DNA of 64,000 nucleotides from Ilex aquifolium (GCA_951799425.1 OX637407.1:24419191-24483190); one strand, 5' to 3'; counted from the first letter of the stretch, positions 45,752-59,364 are shown. Translations and numbers: made by a program. Notes: generated by a model from the letters alone, not told the origin.

Positions 45752-46782
45752 GGTCTATTTGGTAAGAATGATACAAAATAAGGGATGAAAATTATAATGG
45801 ATAAATTTTTCATCATTCAAGGGAAAAAATGTATTTTTCTTCCTTTTGTTTGGTATGAAGGATGAAAAAACAGGAGTAATTTTTTTTTATTATTTTATGT
45901 GGTATGAGAAGATAAATGAATAAAAAAAATGACTAAAAAATGACCATAATTGCCCTTCTATATATGAAAGATATTTACTGTAATTTTCAAGAAACAAATA
46001 ACTTTGTTGTGGACTCCACTAATTTGGTTCACTTGTACATAGAAAATGACAAAATAGGTGGGTCACATACTTATTTTTTCTCCTAATTTATGTTTTTAAA
46101 ATCTGCCACTTTAAGGCTAAAATGGTAATTTTAAAGAACTTTTGCAGCAGCTGCCTTGTTTCCTCCAATTTTCGCCTATTTTTGGAGTGATTAAAAATGG
46201 TGGGTGGAAAGAAAAAGTGGGTCCAATGGGGTGCCTTCTGCCTCCCATTTTTGGAGTGATTAAAAAAAGTGGGTGAAAAAAGGGTACATATATTTTCCAT
46301 CAACTTTTCCTTTTCTTTCCACCCACCATTTTTAACCACTTCAAAAATAGGCAAAAATTGGATGGAAGAAGGCAGCTGCTGCAAAAGTTCGTTAAAATTA
46401 TCCTTTCAGCCTTAAAGTGGCAGATTTTAAAAACATAAACTATGAGAAAAAATAAGTATATGGTCCACCTATTTTGTCATTTTTTATATACAAGTAGACC
46501 AAATTAGAAGGATCACAACAAAGTCACTTATTTCTTGAAAGTTACCGTAGATATATTCATATATAAAAAGACAACTACAGTTATTTTTTGGTTATTTGTT
46601 TATTCATTTATCTTCTCATTCCACATAAAATAATAAAAAATTTATTGCTTTTATTTTTCCATTCTTTATAACAAATAGAAAGAAAGGAAAATACAGAAAA
46701 ATTTATCCCTCGTAATTTTCTTCCCTTATTTTTCTCGTAATTTTTATCCCCTATATTTTTCATTCTACTTACCAAACAGACC
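45752..46782. mobile_element. Long foldback element upstream of the GDT1 gene
   Basis: About 1.03 kb, two arms of roughly 500 bp in inverted orientation. The left ggtctatttggtaagaatga mirrors the right taccaaacagacc. The inner tgccactttaaggctaaaat mirrors ttcagccttaaagtggcag, and the centre pairs gcagcagctgcc with ggcagctgctgc. Similarity may extend left to 45672 (cggtttggtgaaaaagtggg). The target duplication is uncertain (ctctacat/tactacat). Non-coding. It ends about 120 bp before the GDT1 TATA box. Confidence 0.8.
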
Positions 46783-46903
46783 GTACTACATTGATGAGGA
46801 CCGAATACATGTGCCCATTCACGTTGCTTCAGAGAAGCTTCGTCCCCAATGATGACGGACATTATAAAAAGTCATGTCATTTTCAGAACCCTATTCTCTG
46901 CTC

Positions 46904-46909
46904 TATAAA
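46904..46909 (+). promoter_or_regulatory. TATA box of the GDT1-like gene
   Basis: tataaa in gctctataaacc, about 195 bp before the ATG at 47104. A leader of about 165 nt would follow. It lies between the foldback element and the gene. Confidence 0.6.
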
Positions 46910-46959
46910 CCACACACAAGCATGCTTAACAGCCCCTTAGCATATTCGGAAATTCTAGT

Positions 46960-46983
46960 TGACTCAGCCGATCAGCTGAGTCA
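46960..46983. promoter_or_regulatory. Inverted TGACTCA/TGAGTCA pair
   Basis: tgactcagc, six bases, then gctgagtca: a perfect 9-bp inverted repeat. TGA[GC]TCA is the GCN4/bZIP half-site type. It lies in the predicted GDT1 leader or proximal promoter. Confidence 0.45.
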
Positions 46984-47103
46984 GAGCTCAGAACTCACCT
47001 GAAGTATACATTCATATACATCTGAGCTCTGATTGACTCGGCTCTGGTCTCTCCATTGATCTAGGGTTTCTCGCTCTCACTTTCTCTCTCTGACGGACCA
47101 GAC

Positions 47104-50100
47104 ATGAGTCTCTCTGTGGTACAAGTACGTGCTATTAATTGTGTTTTCGCTGTTTATGTATGTGGAAATTTGGATTTGTAAATTGATTAATGGCGCGAGT
47201 TTTTTATTTGGTGAGAGTAGGGATTCACCAAGTCGCTTGCTATGACTGTGCTATCGGAGATCGGTGACAAGACGTTTTTTGCAGCTGCGGTTAGTGGATT
47301 TATTGTAGTTCAATCATTTATGTTTTATTAATTATTGTTTTTGATTCATTTGTGTTTGAATTATGCTTTTTCGTTCAGTTTGTTGATTTCAACTTTGATC
47401 TAATGAGTTCATAAATTTTGAAATTCGATTATGCACGATGGAAGATGGAGCAATCAGTTTTTTTCTCTCTCTGTCTCTGTTTTAAAATTTTCCTGCTGAC
47501 TTTGTTTATTAGTAGCTTGTCTGTTAATTATTTACAAACAAGACAGATTTTATCAACTGGAAGTAGAGTAAAGCATTGTATGGTATTTGAATGTCGGTTG
47601 ATATAGGTGGTGTTGCTAATAACATGTGCAAGCTGTATGCAGATGAGAAATATATGACATTGTCTTTGTTGTGTTCAGTCAGAGGTACTCAGATGGACTT
47701 ATGGCTCTGATTTGCAAAAAATTGGTCATTTTAGTGGATGGAAAATGGATTTTGATTTGGCATCTTCTCTCTGTAGATTCCTTTTTAATATTTAGATTAG
47801 TTTAGGGAGTCTGCCAGTCAATACGTTCCTAAACTTTGTCGTATTGAAATCGGTTCGTAAACAAAAAAATCACTTTACACAACAAATCTTTTCTTCTTTT
47901 CCTTCATTTTGATAGGATAAAAGAGGAGCAATATGCTTGTTTTTAGGCATTTTTGCCACCTGATTGAACAAACAACACGTATAGTTGTATATTCCCCTGG
48001 TCACATCTTCGGCATACTTAAATACAAATGTATATGTGGAATGAGTTATTTCTGTTCTTATTCTTCCTCAGAAGCACTATTTCGATTGGCGATTTTCACC
48101 CTGATACCTACAATTTGTCGTTCATTTTCTCTTCTCTCAGAGGTCAAACTTTGGCTTATATCAAACTATTGCGATGGTCTTGTGCTTATTGGTATAGGGT
48201 CAAGAAAATACTTTCCAGCATCAGAAAATTTAGTAAATGCCTCTCTCTATGTTGAAAATAGTAAATTTGACTTATAAAGTGAGATATGGATTTGTGGATA
48301 AATTTCTTAGAGGACAAGCTGGTTTGGGTGTGCTGTGCACTCAAGGAATTTTGGAAGAACGTGGCATGTATTATTATCCATTGGCACAAAAAGGGAACTC
48401 CACTAGATTTGTCTCTGTATTGTCGCAAGCATCCTTCTTGTCAGGGAACAAAAGAGTTAATGGGTACATATGCCGGATGAGTTAGAGACCTCCAAAATAG
48501 TCTGGGCATAAGGAAGACACCATCCAAGCAAGCTAGTGGTGGAGAAAATAAAAGGATCAAGCATATTTATCACTTATTTATCTATGAAGTTTTGAACTGG
48601 GACATTGCATGGAAACTAGTGCTTAGAAAAGCAGTTTCTATGCTTGATGGAGAAAATTATCCTCAATTGAGAGTGTAGTGTTGAGGGTACCCATGGGACT
48701 CTATCAGGAAAATATGTTGTTGTAGATGAAAGCATGTCTAATGGCCTAGACCTTTTTACAATTAAAATGCCTCTTGTATACCTTAGATTCGCTTCTCATA
48801 TCACATGCTCCTTGGCTCCAATTTAAGCATTATAGAGCTACCTATATTTAATTTTTCAGGTTTTCTTGAAGTGGTTGTCGAAAAAAATTAAATGTCATGT
48901 ACTAAATTAAATGTCACATGACATTGCTGTCTTTTTTTAATCTTATCCCATAGTGCTGAACATGGGTTAGTGTTGAATTTTTTCAAACTAGTTATTGAGA
49001 ATCTGTTTAGACACTTTCCTGGTCAAGCTGAAGTACTTGCTAATTATGCATTTTGATGATATATTTAAGGTTCCATTTTATGATATGATTTTTTATCTAA
49101 TAGTGCCCATTTCTCTTGAATATATTTGCATTTTGTTTTTGAACAGAATCAGAACTCATACTGTCATTTCTATTTGAACAACACAATGTAAATAAGAGAA
49201 AGTGATTCCATGCACTTATTCAAAATTATAACTTTTTTCTTTTCCTTTTCTAGATCTTGGCAATGCGCTACCCTAGGAGACTGGTCTTGTCTGGATGTCT
49301 AGCAGCTTTGATCGTAAGTTTTGAATCTGCATTTTCTCCATTTATATTTAAGTCGGCAATTTTGTTTCATTTCCTACGAAACTACCAAAAACAGTTTCTG
49401 TGGAGACTGTAACAGTCAGTGTTGCCATATCTTGGAATGTTAAATGTTTCAGGACGAAATTCAATTTTTTTGTATGGTTCTGAAATGTTTTTGAAACTTT
49501 TCCATTTCTGAGCTGACCAAAACAATGCACTGACACGAAATCACTGAAAATACGTGCTGAATTTTAGGTGATGACTATTCTATCTGCTCTTGTTGGCTGG
49601 GCTGCTCCAAATCTGGTAAGTTTGATTTACATTTGAATTTTTTCAAGGTTCTTATGCAGATGTATATTAGATTTATTGAATTTTTGTTGTGTATGATATT
49701 GATCCTTATCAAGATAAACCTCCCGTGCTCAAATTTGTTTCAATGGAAGGATATAACAAGAGAAGCTTTAAAATATAGCTGGAAAACCGATGCTTTTTTT
49801 GGCTTAGACATTCCTTCCTCTGTCTTTTAGCATTCTGTTGTTTTGGTTTATTAGGCTGAGTGAGAGACAACTTAATCATTGACCTTCGGTTGGGTCAATT
49901 GCCTTCGTAACAGGTTGATGAAAATACCTATCAAGTAGTCCATTTCACTTGAATTTGCTCCAACATATGCACCATGGATGCACAAGCACTATGGGTGCAG
50001 TGAATATTCTGGCCCCATGCCATTTACACAAACTTTGAGTAGTTGAATTGTTTGCCGAGTTCATTTGCATGTTTTATCATTGCGGCTCAAAGCCGGAAGA

Positions 50101-53100
50101 CTGGAAAAACTTGAAGGTAGGTATTCTTTACCTTGTTCTTCCCTTCTATGATTTCCACATATTCTCTTTACGACAAGGATCCGGCTATTGGCATCAACTT
50201 TTGATATGTCAATGGCATTATGCAACTCACACCACCAACTCTTGAGCGAAATCAGAACAGGACAATAACCTACTCGTCGTGTTGATTAGATGTTAACACA
50301 TTGATTGCAACATACTCATCATAACAATTCCTAAGTGTGTTGAGAAACTATAGCTTATAAAGCTGGCACAGAAGCTTCATTCATTTGCTTTATGGAAATG
50401 ATGAGGATGCATAAGTAGCACTAATCAAAATTCTGAATTCTTCCACTGAATGTCCTCTAGTATGCTTGACCTGCAATATTATGATGGTTATAGTAGGCTT
50501 TTAATTCCCAATTTGAAAATCTATTTTATTACACATTTTTTCAAGCTCAAATACATTCCACCTTTAGTGGTATGAGCTCATAAATCACTTCGATAGTAGG
50601 TGTGACTTGTATCTAATCCCTACTCTGGAAGCTCAGGTTCATGCAACACGTTAACCAGAGGCATTGAAGTAGTCCTCCTGTTTGAGGACTTACTAAGAGA
50701 TCTGTTGCAGGCAGAATTGGACCAAGTTACTTTTGAATTTTTTGAAAGCAATTAGCATAAATGATGAATTTTTCCTCCTAATTGATTCTTAAGGTGTAGA
50801 TTGTAGCAATAATTACATGTTGAAATCCCTGCCAATAGAAACAGCATATTTGGGTTTTAAATATAAAAGGATGTGAACCAGTGTTCATTTCCGGTTAAGG
50901 TGAGGTAGAAAACTGATGCAATACCTTGTGAACTAATTCATCAATTTACACTTCATAAAAAATGGACCAACACAATGAAGTGTTATGGAAACGGAGAAAA
51001 CAATAACAAAAAGTTAAATTTGCAGTATGTAAACTTCGTCTAGACACTAGAGGAGTATATTGGCATAGTTAAGCAAAGAAATCAATTAGCTACCCATTCT
51101 ATATGATGGTACATATAGAAATTGGAAAGGAATGATTAAATATGCAAAACTATTAATTTCGAAAAATTTTAATTTCATGTTAGAGCTAGGCACCATATGT
51201 AAATGGTTACTGACTTACTGTTATGTCACATAGTTATGGTATAAGACTAGATGTATACATGATCTTTGGCATTATATTGCAAAAAGGATGCTCTCAAGCT
51301 TGAACCAAGTGCCCACACTTTTTAGCATGAGCTTTTACATTCTGTATATTCTAAGCAATGGCCTTAAATTTTCATATTGTTTAGACCAGAATATCATTCG
51401 CTTTATTTTATTTTTTCCCTGTTGTCATCAGTGAATAACTGCAGCTGTAAATTATGCAGATTTCTCGTAAATGGACTCATCATGTAACAACTTTATTGTT
51501 TTTGGGCTTCGGGCTATGGTCCCTGTGGGATGCATTTAATGAAGGGTAATATTTTATTTTTTGTCGCTGTTCCTGTCTAGAATCAGTTCTCAATGTATCA
51601 TCATCTTGCAATAGAATTTAGTTTGCTAGTAATGGAGTCTGATTCTGTTTCACTCCACAGGGAGGCTGAAGAACTGGCTGAAGTTGAAGCAAAGCTGGTT
51701 TGTTTTCTTTCCCCTTCGTAAGTTACCTCATATTGACCTTGAGTTTCTTCTTATTGAACCTTTTGTGGACACTAGGATGCAGATCTGAAAGCTAATACTG
51801 GAACAACCAAAGAGAATAACAAGGTGAGGCGAAAAAAATACCAGCCTTTTGCATGAACTGTCGTGCTATCCAGTTGCTCTTTTGACCTGTCAGTCATGAA
51901 TTGCTATTTTGAAGTGTAAGATGAGCTATTTCTGAGGATTTGAATTTGTTGCATAGTTGGGCACATGCTAAATGACCATAGGCTGACCATTTGGGCATTT
52001 TCTATATCACAGTTTCTGATGTAGTGAAATCTTGCTTGAGCTTTCTGTATAAATTATTGTTCATTAGTTATAAGGACTTCCTACTAGCTACTTCTGGAAA
52101 ATAAAAATAAAAAAGTTACCTAGTTCCTGATAGCTAGAGAGAAATTGGTAGCTCTATTACCGATGGAGAATTCTTAAAGTGAGTGCTGATATTCTCCTCT
52201 AGCTGCTGGAGTCTTATCAAATTTGTGGCTTTAGGTTTGATGATTTCATTTTTTAGACCAAATGCAACAAAAAAAATCCAGAAGTTGTGTGGACCAGTGC
52301 ACAAAAAATACATGTTGCAATTGGAATACTTCACCATATGTTACTCTTTAAGGGACTTAATTGAAAATCTGTGTAAGCACTGTAGCTTTACTTATTTCTT
52401 GGGGATGTGCAAGTGCCAATGTGTAAGTTCTTTAATTTTTTGCGTCTTCGAGGAAGTTAAGTGAGGAATATAGTCGTAAATAATTCCTTGGAGCAATTTA
52501 TCTACGTCTATATATTTATTCTTTTGTATGAGTATCCCCAGAGGCATCATCATTCATGTCTCTAGGCTGCAGTCTATTTTGCATCTTTGATTGCCCTAAC
52601 AGGGTGCAGATTCTTCAGCCAAGAGAATCCAACATTATGGATTTTTTGTGGAAAATATATACCTTAATGTTGTGTCATAGGTCATGTCCCTTAGCTTGCT
52701 TAGGTCTTCATGGATGCTTCGTCTTTTTCTCGCTGTTTTTCTTGAGTACACCTTCTTCTTTGTCTCTAATTAATTTTATCTTTACCATGTCTGCTTCCTC
52801 CTTTACTGGTTTCTCACAGATTAATAACTTTCAATGAAGTGTGAACTCAGAAAATTCAATTGACACAGGACTTTTTAGATAGGCATCCGGTCAATATTTT
52901 TGGGAATACATTTAGAAAACTCCTTTTTGATGCATGGCTAGTTTGGTATCCAGTCTCCTGATCAATTTATGCATGTCATGAAAAATAGGTTTTATCTCAT
53001 TAAGAGATAACCCTTTACAAACATTTAGTAAGCCACAAGGCAATGAAAGCTAAGAAAAATCAACTTGCAATTTAAGTCCATTATTCCTGAATTCCATCTT

Positions 53101-55016
53101 ACCTGAAGACCAAATAAATGCATGAAAAATATGGCATCAATCTTTTTTCAGGCTCCCTCATCGACAGAGTATGTGCTCAATTTTGTAGAGCCCTTCATAA
53201 ATTCATAACGGATTGTCTTCATTGTACAATGAGATTTTGGATATCAGATGTATATGTTCTTGCAAGATAACTGATTTTTTTGTTTTGAGCTATTCTCATA
53301 TATGACGCTCTTCCAGGTGGATGATGATTTGAAAAAGCAGAGGCGGCCTGTAATCACTCAGTTCTTCTCACCCATCTTTCTGAAGGTTCTAATTCCTACA
53401 GTATTTTTCATTCTGATTCTACAAAGCTAACATGTGACAAGTAAATATTTAATTAGGTATATCATGCCCATTCTGCAGGCATTTTCCATTACTTTCTTTG
53501 GTGAATGGGGTGACAAGAGCCAGGTAGGCATTCAAAAAGGGATGGCATATATCTAGGTTACACCATCATTGTTTCTTTACTTTTATTTGACACCAAGTGT
53601 AACTACCTTTGCAGCTAGCTACCATTGGTTTGGCTGCGGATGAGAATCCATTCGGTGTTGTTCTTGGTGGAATTTTGTAAGTTGAACTCTCCCTCCATCT
53701 ACTTGTTGAAGTTGTGTTGTTCCGTGGTCTCTCACTCTTTCTCTCCTTATGGTGGTATAATTCTTCCGCCACATGCGACAAATTGTTTCTTTCCTTTGGC
53801 AAAAGAAAATTGCTGATAATAGCTCTTCCCCCCCCTCCTCCTCCTCCTCTTGGACTACACAAACATATGCACAGATGCATACACAGGGCAAGAACTAGAT
53901 AGGGTGGTCCTTCCACCAGGAACAAAGCCAGGAATATCTCCCCACATTTCTTGGGTTCTTTCATGGGTTTGACATTTCCAAATGTATTGACTGCACGTCT
54001 TTAGACCGTATAAATATTGGGCCCATCCAATTTTGGGATGGTGCCTCAAATGTTGACTGCATAAATATTTCCTTATCTGCTTCCATCTCTTCATTGAAAC
54101 AAATATCTTGCTGTGGTCTGTCGTCTGAATCCTGGACAGTGCACATGTCCACGCATTACAAATGAGTTCTAATTGGTTACGTCTATCTCAATAACCTCCT
54201 CTGCATTTCTATCAAACAGCTTTTTGCTCTCTGTTTCTAAATACTGAGAAAGACCTTCTTTCTTGTCAAAATTTCATGTTAGTATGTTGCGTGCTCGTGG
54301 TTGCTCTATGTTTTTGTAACTGCTGTGTAGTAGGGACTTGAATTTGCTACCTCATGGAGGTGCTTTTCTAAATAAGCTAAACGTGCCCCTGCATTGTCTC
54401 TGAAGTGCAATTATATAGTAAATAGCCCGAGGATGAAATACCTTATTTTCCAACCACAAAAATCTAGATTTTTACGGAAATGTCTTTCAAGCTAGGATAT
54501 CCTTATGCAAGGTTTAGAAAGACCGCAAAGATGAGTGCTTGTTATTGTATGCTTCCTAATTAACATCCGATGTTACAATGCTATATGCTGAATCAAGCGA
54601 TCCCAGAGATAAGTGCATGGCAGCATTATATGTGTGTGTCTGTGTGTCTATATATTTCTAATGATATTGCCTTTCTGCAGGTAGTGAAACAGCATTCATT
54701 TGATTTTTTTCCCCCTGATAAATAATGTTCGAATTCTGTTTACCTTCGCAGAGGACAAGCTTTGTGCACGTCTGCTGCAGTCTTGGGAGGAAAGAGCTTG
54801 GCAGCTCAGATATCTGAGAGAGTGGTAATTAATTGCAATTTCATTTGCTTTTTTCTTGTTACTTCATGCATAATCTATTCATATTTTTAATATATTTACC
54901 TATGCGCAGTATGAATTTGTGATAGTGAGGTTGTATTGATGCAGGTTGCACTGTCAGGTGGAATTCTTTTCATTGTTTTTGGGATCCAGTCCTTCCTTTC
55001 TACTGTTGAATCATGA
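47104..55016 (+). CDS. GDT1-like protein, UPF0016 family cation transporter
   Basis: Twelve exons: 47104-47124, 47221-47289, 49254-49313, 49568-49615, 51460-51545, 51661-51697, 51776-51823, 53317-53385, 53479-53523, 53615-53676, 54752-54824 and 54945-55016. All are GT-AG and in frame, total 690 bp, 229 aa. The two family motifs E-x-G-D-[KR]-[TS] are present: EIGDKT at residues 20-25 and EWGDKS at 155-160. Each opens a hydrophobic repeat half, and a charged loop (LAEVEAKLDADLKANTGTTK) joins them. There is no long transit peptide, so it matches the Arabidopsis GDT1-like 3/4/5 (PML3-5) group and not the chloroplast members. Relatives (TMEM165, yeast Gdt1) move Mn2+ and Ca2+ against protons in secretory membranes. 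Introns are long for such a small protein (up to about 2 kb). Confidence 0.95.
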
Positions 55017-56466
55017 TGTAGAATTGCTGATGGTTAGTATTTACCATCAATGCATTCATGAAACAGATCTCTAATATGAATCTTATTGCAAGTACGGTCC
55101 CACAAGTGTAATTTGCTAAATTGCCTTGGGTAGGATCACCGTTTTGTAGGATGTCTGTCTCTCCCCCTCTCGTAGTGTACTGTGTACATTTGGACATGCA
55201 CACCCACTTGCATACACAAAAGTTCCCTTGTGTAGAATGACACCCTTCCAAACCACCCCCCCCCCAAAAAAAAAAAAAAACACACAAAAAAAAAGAAAAG
55301 AACAAGCTTACTCAATCTCCTCATCTCTAAAATAAGTCTCCTTTCGAACCACTTTTTAATGAGCCACCATCTTATGTTCATCTACGCGTCTTTGGTTGTC
55401 TTTGCTATGCGCAGACACTCATAGCTCATCGGAATAAATTTTCACCTCATGCCACCAAATATGTCTTCTTAGGTTACCCTAGCTCACACAAAGCCTATCG
55501 TGTCTATGATCTTGACTCCGACAAATTTTTTTTTTTGTAGAAAATGGTCTTTCCTTTTTCCACTCTGCCACAGACTCCCGCCCTTCTACTTCCTGATGCT
55601 TGCTAAACGCAAGAACATGCACACACATGCCCACGACCATGAAATAAAGATACACCACTGGATACTTCCTGTTGCTGGATTATATATCTTTTTCCTTTTT
55701 GTGCTTGCATGCAGAGAAAAGAAAGATGACTATATTCCCTGCAGAACAGCATACGACTTTTGACATGCTGAAATTTCTCTTCCATTTGCTTTGTCGAAGA
55801 TTTTTGTAATTGTGCTAATGAGCCAATAAGATAATCGGAAAGTACTGATTCAAAGAGACGTAGTGTTATCTAATAGGGTCAAGGTCATGCCACCTTCTTA
55901 GTAACTTCTGCCATGGGTGATGTTTTTGTACTACTTTTCCCTCTACTTCTTGTATCATGGTAATTTTTGTTCTGTACTTCTACACATTGTTATTGTCAAC
56001 TAGACAAGATAGTATGATGCACCATTCCATGAGCTAGTTCTGCCATTTTTGTTACATTTTACGGTTTTCATAAAGCCTTATTCCTCTCGTATCATGTCGT
56101 ATTGTTGAGTACATTAGGCAAGGAGAAAAGATGAATCCTTGAACAATTATGTTAAGAATGATTGCTAGATCAAGTGTTTGCCTGCTCTTTTACCTGGTTG
56201 ATTAGATAGCATTCTTGTCAAGGATTCAGCTCTGGGTGTGTATTTTTCTTTGCCATTTACCAAAAAGATGAGGGGTGGTGACTGGAACCAGCTCGAGGAA
56301 GTGCCACCGGACATGTAGTTTGTGTTTGACTTAACTTCTCATTATAAAAGTCCCATCTCATTGATGGACTTTTAAAAAACACAGAATTTGATGAATACTT
56401 ATTTTGAGAGTGCTAATCAAGAAGTGCATTCATTTTGTCTGTTCTCTTTTCGGATATTTTTAATTA
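55017..56466 (+). other. GDT1 3'UTR and downstream spacer
   Basis: The 3'UTR should occupy the first part. C- and A-runs occur at 55254-55296. Open frames here are short and lack domain or splice support. Confidence 0.5.
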
Positions 56467-57158
56467 GGATGAAATATATTCAGACCTTCTGAGACTTATC
56501 ACTTAATCAATTAGACTTCTTAACATTTAAAATATTATACATAGACTTTTTGAGGTTTATACGCATAACATTTAGATTTCCGTCGTTAATGTCCGCTCAT
56601 AAATTATACTTAGACCCTCTGAAATTTATAAGTATATAACACTTAAACCTTTCAAATTTAAAATATTATATTTAGATCACTTATTATTTACAGAACTGAC
56701 GAAATTTATTAAACGATCAAATTATTTCAATTAAAGATAGAAGATATTGTATTCATTATGATTTGACCCTTTTTTTGATTTTTTAGATTTATTCCAATAG
56801 ACAGTATAATTGTATATTAATTATAATTTTTTTTAAAGAAAAAATTAGATTTTTATTTTTAATTTTATTTCAATAAATGACATAATAGAACATTAATTTT
56901 AGTTATAAAATTTAAAATATTTGATATTCTATATTTGATTGGAGTATTTTTTGTGTAAGTATAATATTTTAAACTTAAAGAGTCTAAATATTATATGCTT
57001 AAAAACTTCAGGGGATTTGAGTCTAATTTATTAACGGATATTGACGACAAGACTCTAAAATACGTACAAACCTTAAGGGATATGTGTGTAATATTTTAAA
57101 TGTCAGGGATCTAAGTAATTAAGTGACAAATCTCAAAAAATCTTGATGTAATTCTCTC
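56467..57158. mobile_element. Foldback MITE (~690 bp)
   Basis: The left arm agacttatcacttaatcaat and the right arm attaagtgacaaatctc are inverted, with further mirrored blocks tttaaaatattata / taatattttaaat and ttagatttccgtcgttaatg / cggatattgacgacaag. Flanks ttaattag and ctaattaat are similar, but the exact target duplication is not fixed. Non-coding. Confidence 0.65.
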
Positions 57159-58238
57159 TTCTAATTAATAAGAATTTCTTTCGTTTCCATCCAAAAAAAA
57201 GAAGTGCATCCATTTGTATATAATTATGTTTGGTGGTAATATATTGTAAGTGTAAAAATTTCATATACTTTGACAATATTATCCTCTACTTTATCAAACA
57301 CGTAATAATTTACTTTAAATTTTCATTTATATAGTGTATTTAAACATGTGATTAAAATAAAACAAACAAATTACATGATACTATGCAAGGAAGCACCTAA
57401 CACCGTGGTCATTTCTTCTCTGTTCTTCATCTCTTTCTCTCTTCTTAGATCTTCTATGAACAATGCTTGCATTTAAAAAATAATCTAGTTTTTTTTTTTA
57501 TGTAATTTAGTATTTCAATTAAAGTGTTGATTTCAATTTTTAAAACTTCATTGAGAGAGAGAGGTGCGACCTAGAGTTTTTTTGGGGCAGAAATTAAGTT
57601 TTTATATTTTATACTAGGGTTCTTATTTTAAAGATTTTATTGGATTTAACCAAATGAAGAGTAACGGCTAGACATTAATTCGGGCTTTTAAAATTTGAGG
57701 CCCTAAAAATTTGAATTCTATCTAAAACTCAAAAAAAGAAAAAAAAAATGGGCTTAATATATTTAAGGGCTAAAATTTTTTAAGCCCCTCTAAAATTGGA
57801 GGCCCTAGGCAACCACCTTAGTGGCCTATATACCTAGGCCTGGCCGTGAGTCATAGTTCTGTCACCACTAGTAGATCACTGTAGTACTATCCCGCTCATG
57901 TACCGAAATAATGCTGGACCTTCTGTAAAATCCCCTCCCCACACAAGGGGATAAATTTATAGACAATGGCCCCAAAAAACTAAATTTTGTGGAATATTCA
58001 AACTTTTGACCTACCTCACATAAGAGATTTATGACAGTAAGCTTACCCATTGGGAGTTAGGTTTCTTCTTTTACTATGAACTAAATGGAGTTTTTGTTAC
58101 CATTTCCATTTTTCTCTGTTTCTCTTTTATCTGGTTTCACTTGATTTTGGTTTTGTTGCTTTGATCTGATGATTTTCTGAACTTGTATTCACATGCAGTA
58201 TGTGTTTACATCATGTAGGACAGGATCTGTATATTATG
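57159..58238. other. Intergenic, no gene
   Basis: AT-rich. 57680-57850 contains ggaggccctaggcaac and cctaggcctggcc, which look like the end of an unidentified dispersed transposon. Nothing else is supported. Confidence 0.45.
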
Positions 58239-58248
58239 TATTTTATTA

Positions 58249-58788
58249 GGTTGGGGCTATTCTCACTCCTTAAATCTCCGTTTTCGCCCAATTTTATCCT
58301 CTTACTTCAAACTACTAAATTCAACCCATGTATACCCACCTCGTCAGTTACTAAATCCACCCTGTTTATATTCACTAATTAAAAACTAAATTTATTCAAT
58401 TTTATTTCAACCTACTATATAGGCAATAATTAAAATTTTATTTCGGTGTATTATTTCGATACAAAAATATTTCAGAAATAGATAAAAATAAATAATAAAT
58501 AATAAATTTATTTTTAAAATATTAGTGAAAATATACCAAAATATTTCGAAGGCATTGATAAAAATATATCAAAACACCTCAAAATATTCTAGATCACCTC
58601 GTATAATTGAAATTTCGCTTCAATTACTATTTCTGTTTCGATTTCTTTGAAATATATATTTATTAATTTAATTGAATAAATATAAATTGGGTGAACTTAA
58701 TTATTAATGTGATGAATATAAATAGAGTGAATTTAGTAGTTTAAAATAAGAGTATCTGAGAGATTTAAGAGGTAAGAATAACCTCACC
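58249..58788. mobile_element. MULE-like MITE (540 bp) with 10-bp target duplication
   Basis: Inverted ends GGTTGGGGCTATTCTCAC and (reversed right) GGTGAGGTTATTCTTACC, with similarity inward through ttcaaactactaaattcaac / gaatttagtagtttaaaa. Identical flanks tattttatta at 58239-58248 and 58789-58798. Confidence 0.8.
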
Positions 58789-58804
58789 TATTTTATTATA
58801 GAGT

Positions 58805-59131
58805 TAAAAAATATATTAACTTACAAAATCTAAGAATAACATTAAAACTCAGATTTCATGAATCCTTACAATATAATTGTTATTCAGACAATTGCCCCTA
58901 TAATAGCATTGCTATTCAGACAATTGCGAACTGTTTGGTGAGACGATACTTTTGCCTACCTCCACAGAAACGCTTCCAGTGAATGAATGCAAAATCCAGA
59001 AAAGCTAGCAAAGCAATGTTAGATTCTGCAAATAATGCTTTTTGACTTCTCCCCAACTCAGTTTTTACGATGATTCATGAAATCTGAGTTCTAATGTTAT
59101 CCTTAAATTTTATAAATTAATATATTTTTTA
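58805..59131. mobile_element. Foldback MITE (327 bp)
   Basis: Inverted arms of about 60 bp: left taaaaaatatattaacttac...ctcagatttcatgaatc and right gattcatgaaatctgag...aaattaatatatttttta. The loop contains a tandem ttattcagacaattgc duplication (58886-58926). No target duplication found. Confidence 0.7.
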
Positions 59132-59364
59132 GAACAATGCTATTAAAATCTAATTTATTGACCTAATTTACTGTTAACCTTTAAATTAACTCTAAGTCTT
59201 ATCAAACATTAGAACTTAATGTTAATCCAATGATTTTACTAAAATCACATCATTAAATCAATAAATTATATCAAATTTTTATGTTCAAATAATATTACTC
59301 TTGTTTAAATGGACTTTTGGTTCTCAAAAGTCCATCTGAGAGTTGAGCCAAACGGACTCAGCTC

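Noticed and set aside
47933..48485. Open frames of 75-114 codons in the 2-kb intron 2 of the GDT1-like gene
   Set aside because: No recognisable domain, composition like the surrounding intron, and overlapping frames on both strands.
53148..53172. Possible extra micro-exon of the GDT1-like gene between exons 7 and 8 (ttttttcag|gctccctcatcgacaga|gtatgt)
   Set aside because: The splice-like ends are there, but 17 bp would break the frame between exons 7 and 8, and the gene joins in frame without it. Transcript data would decide.
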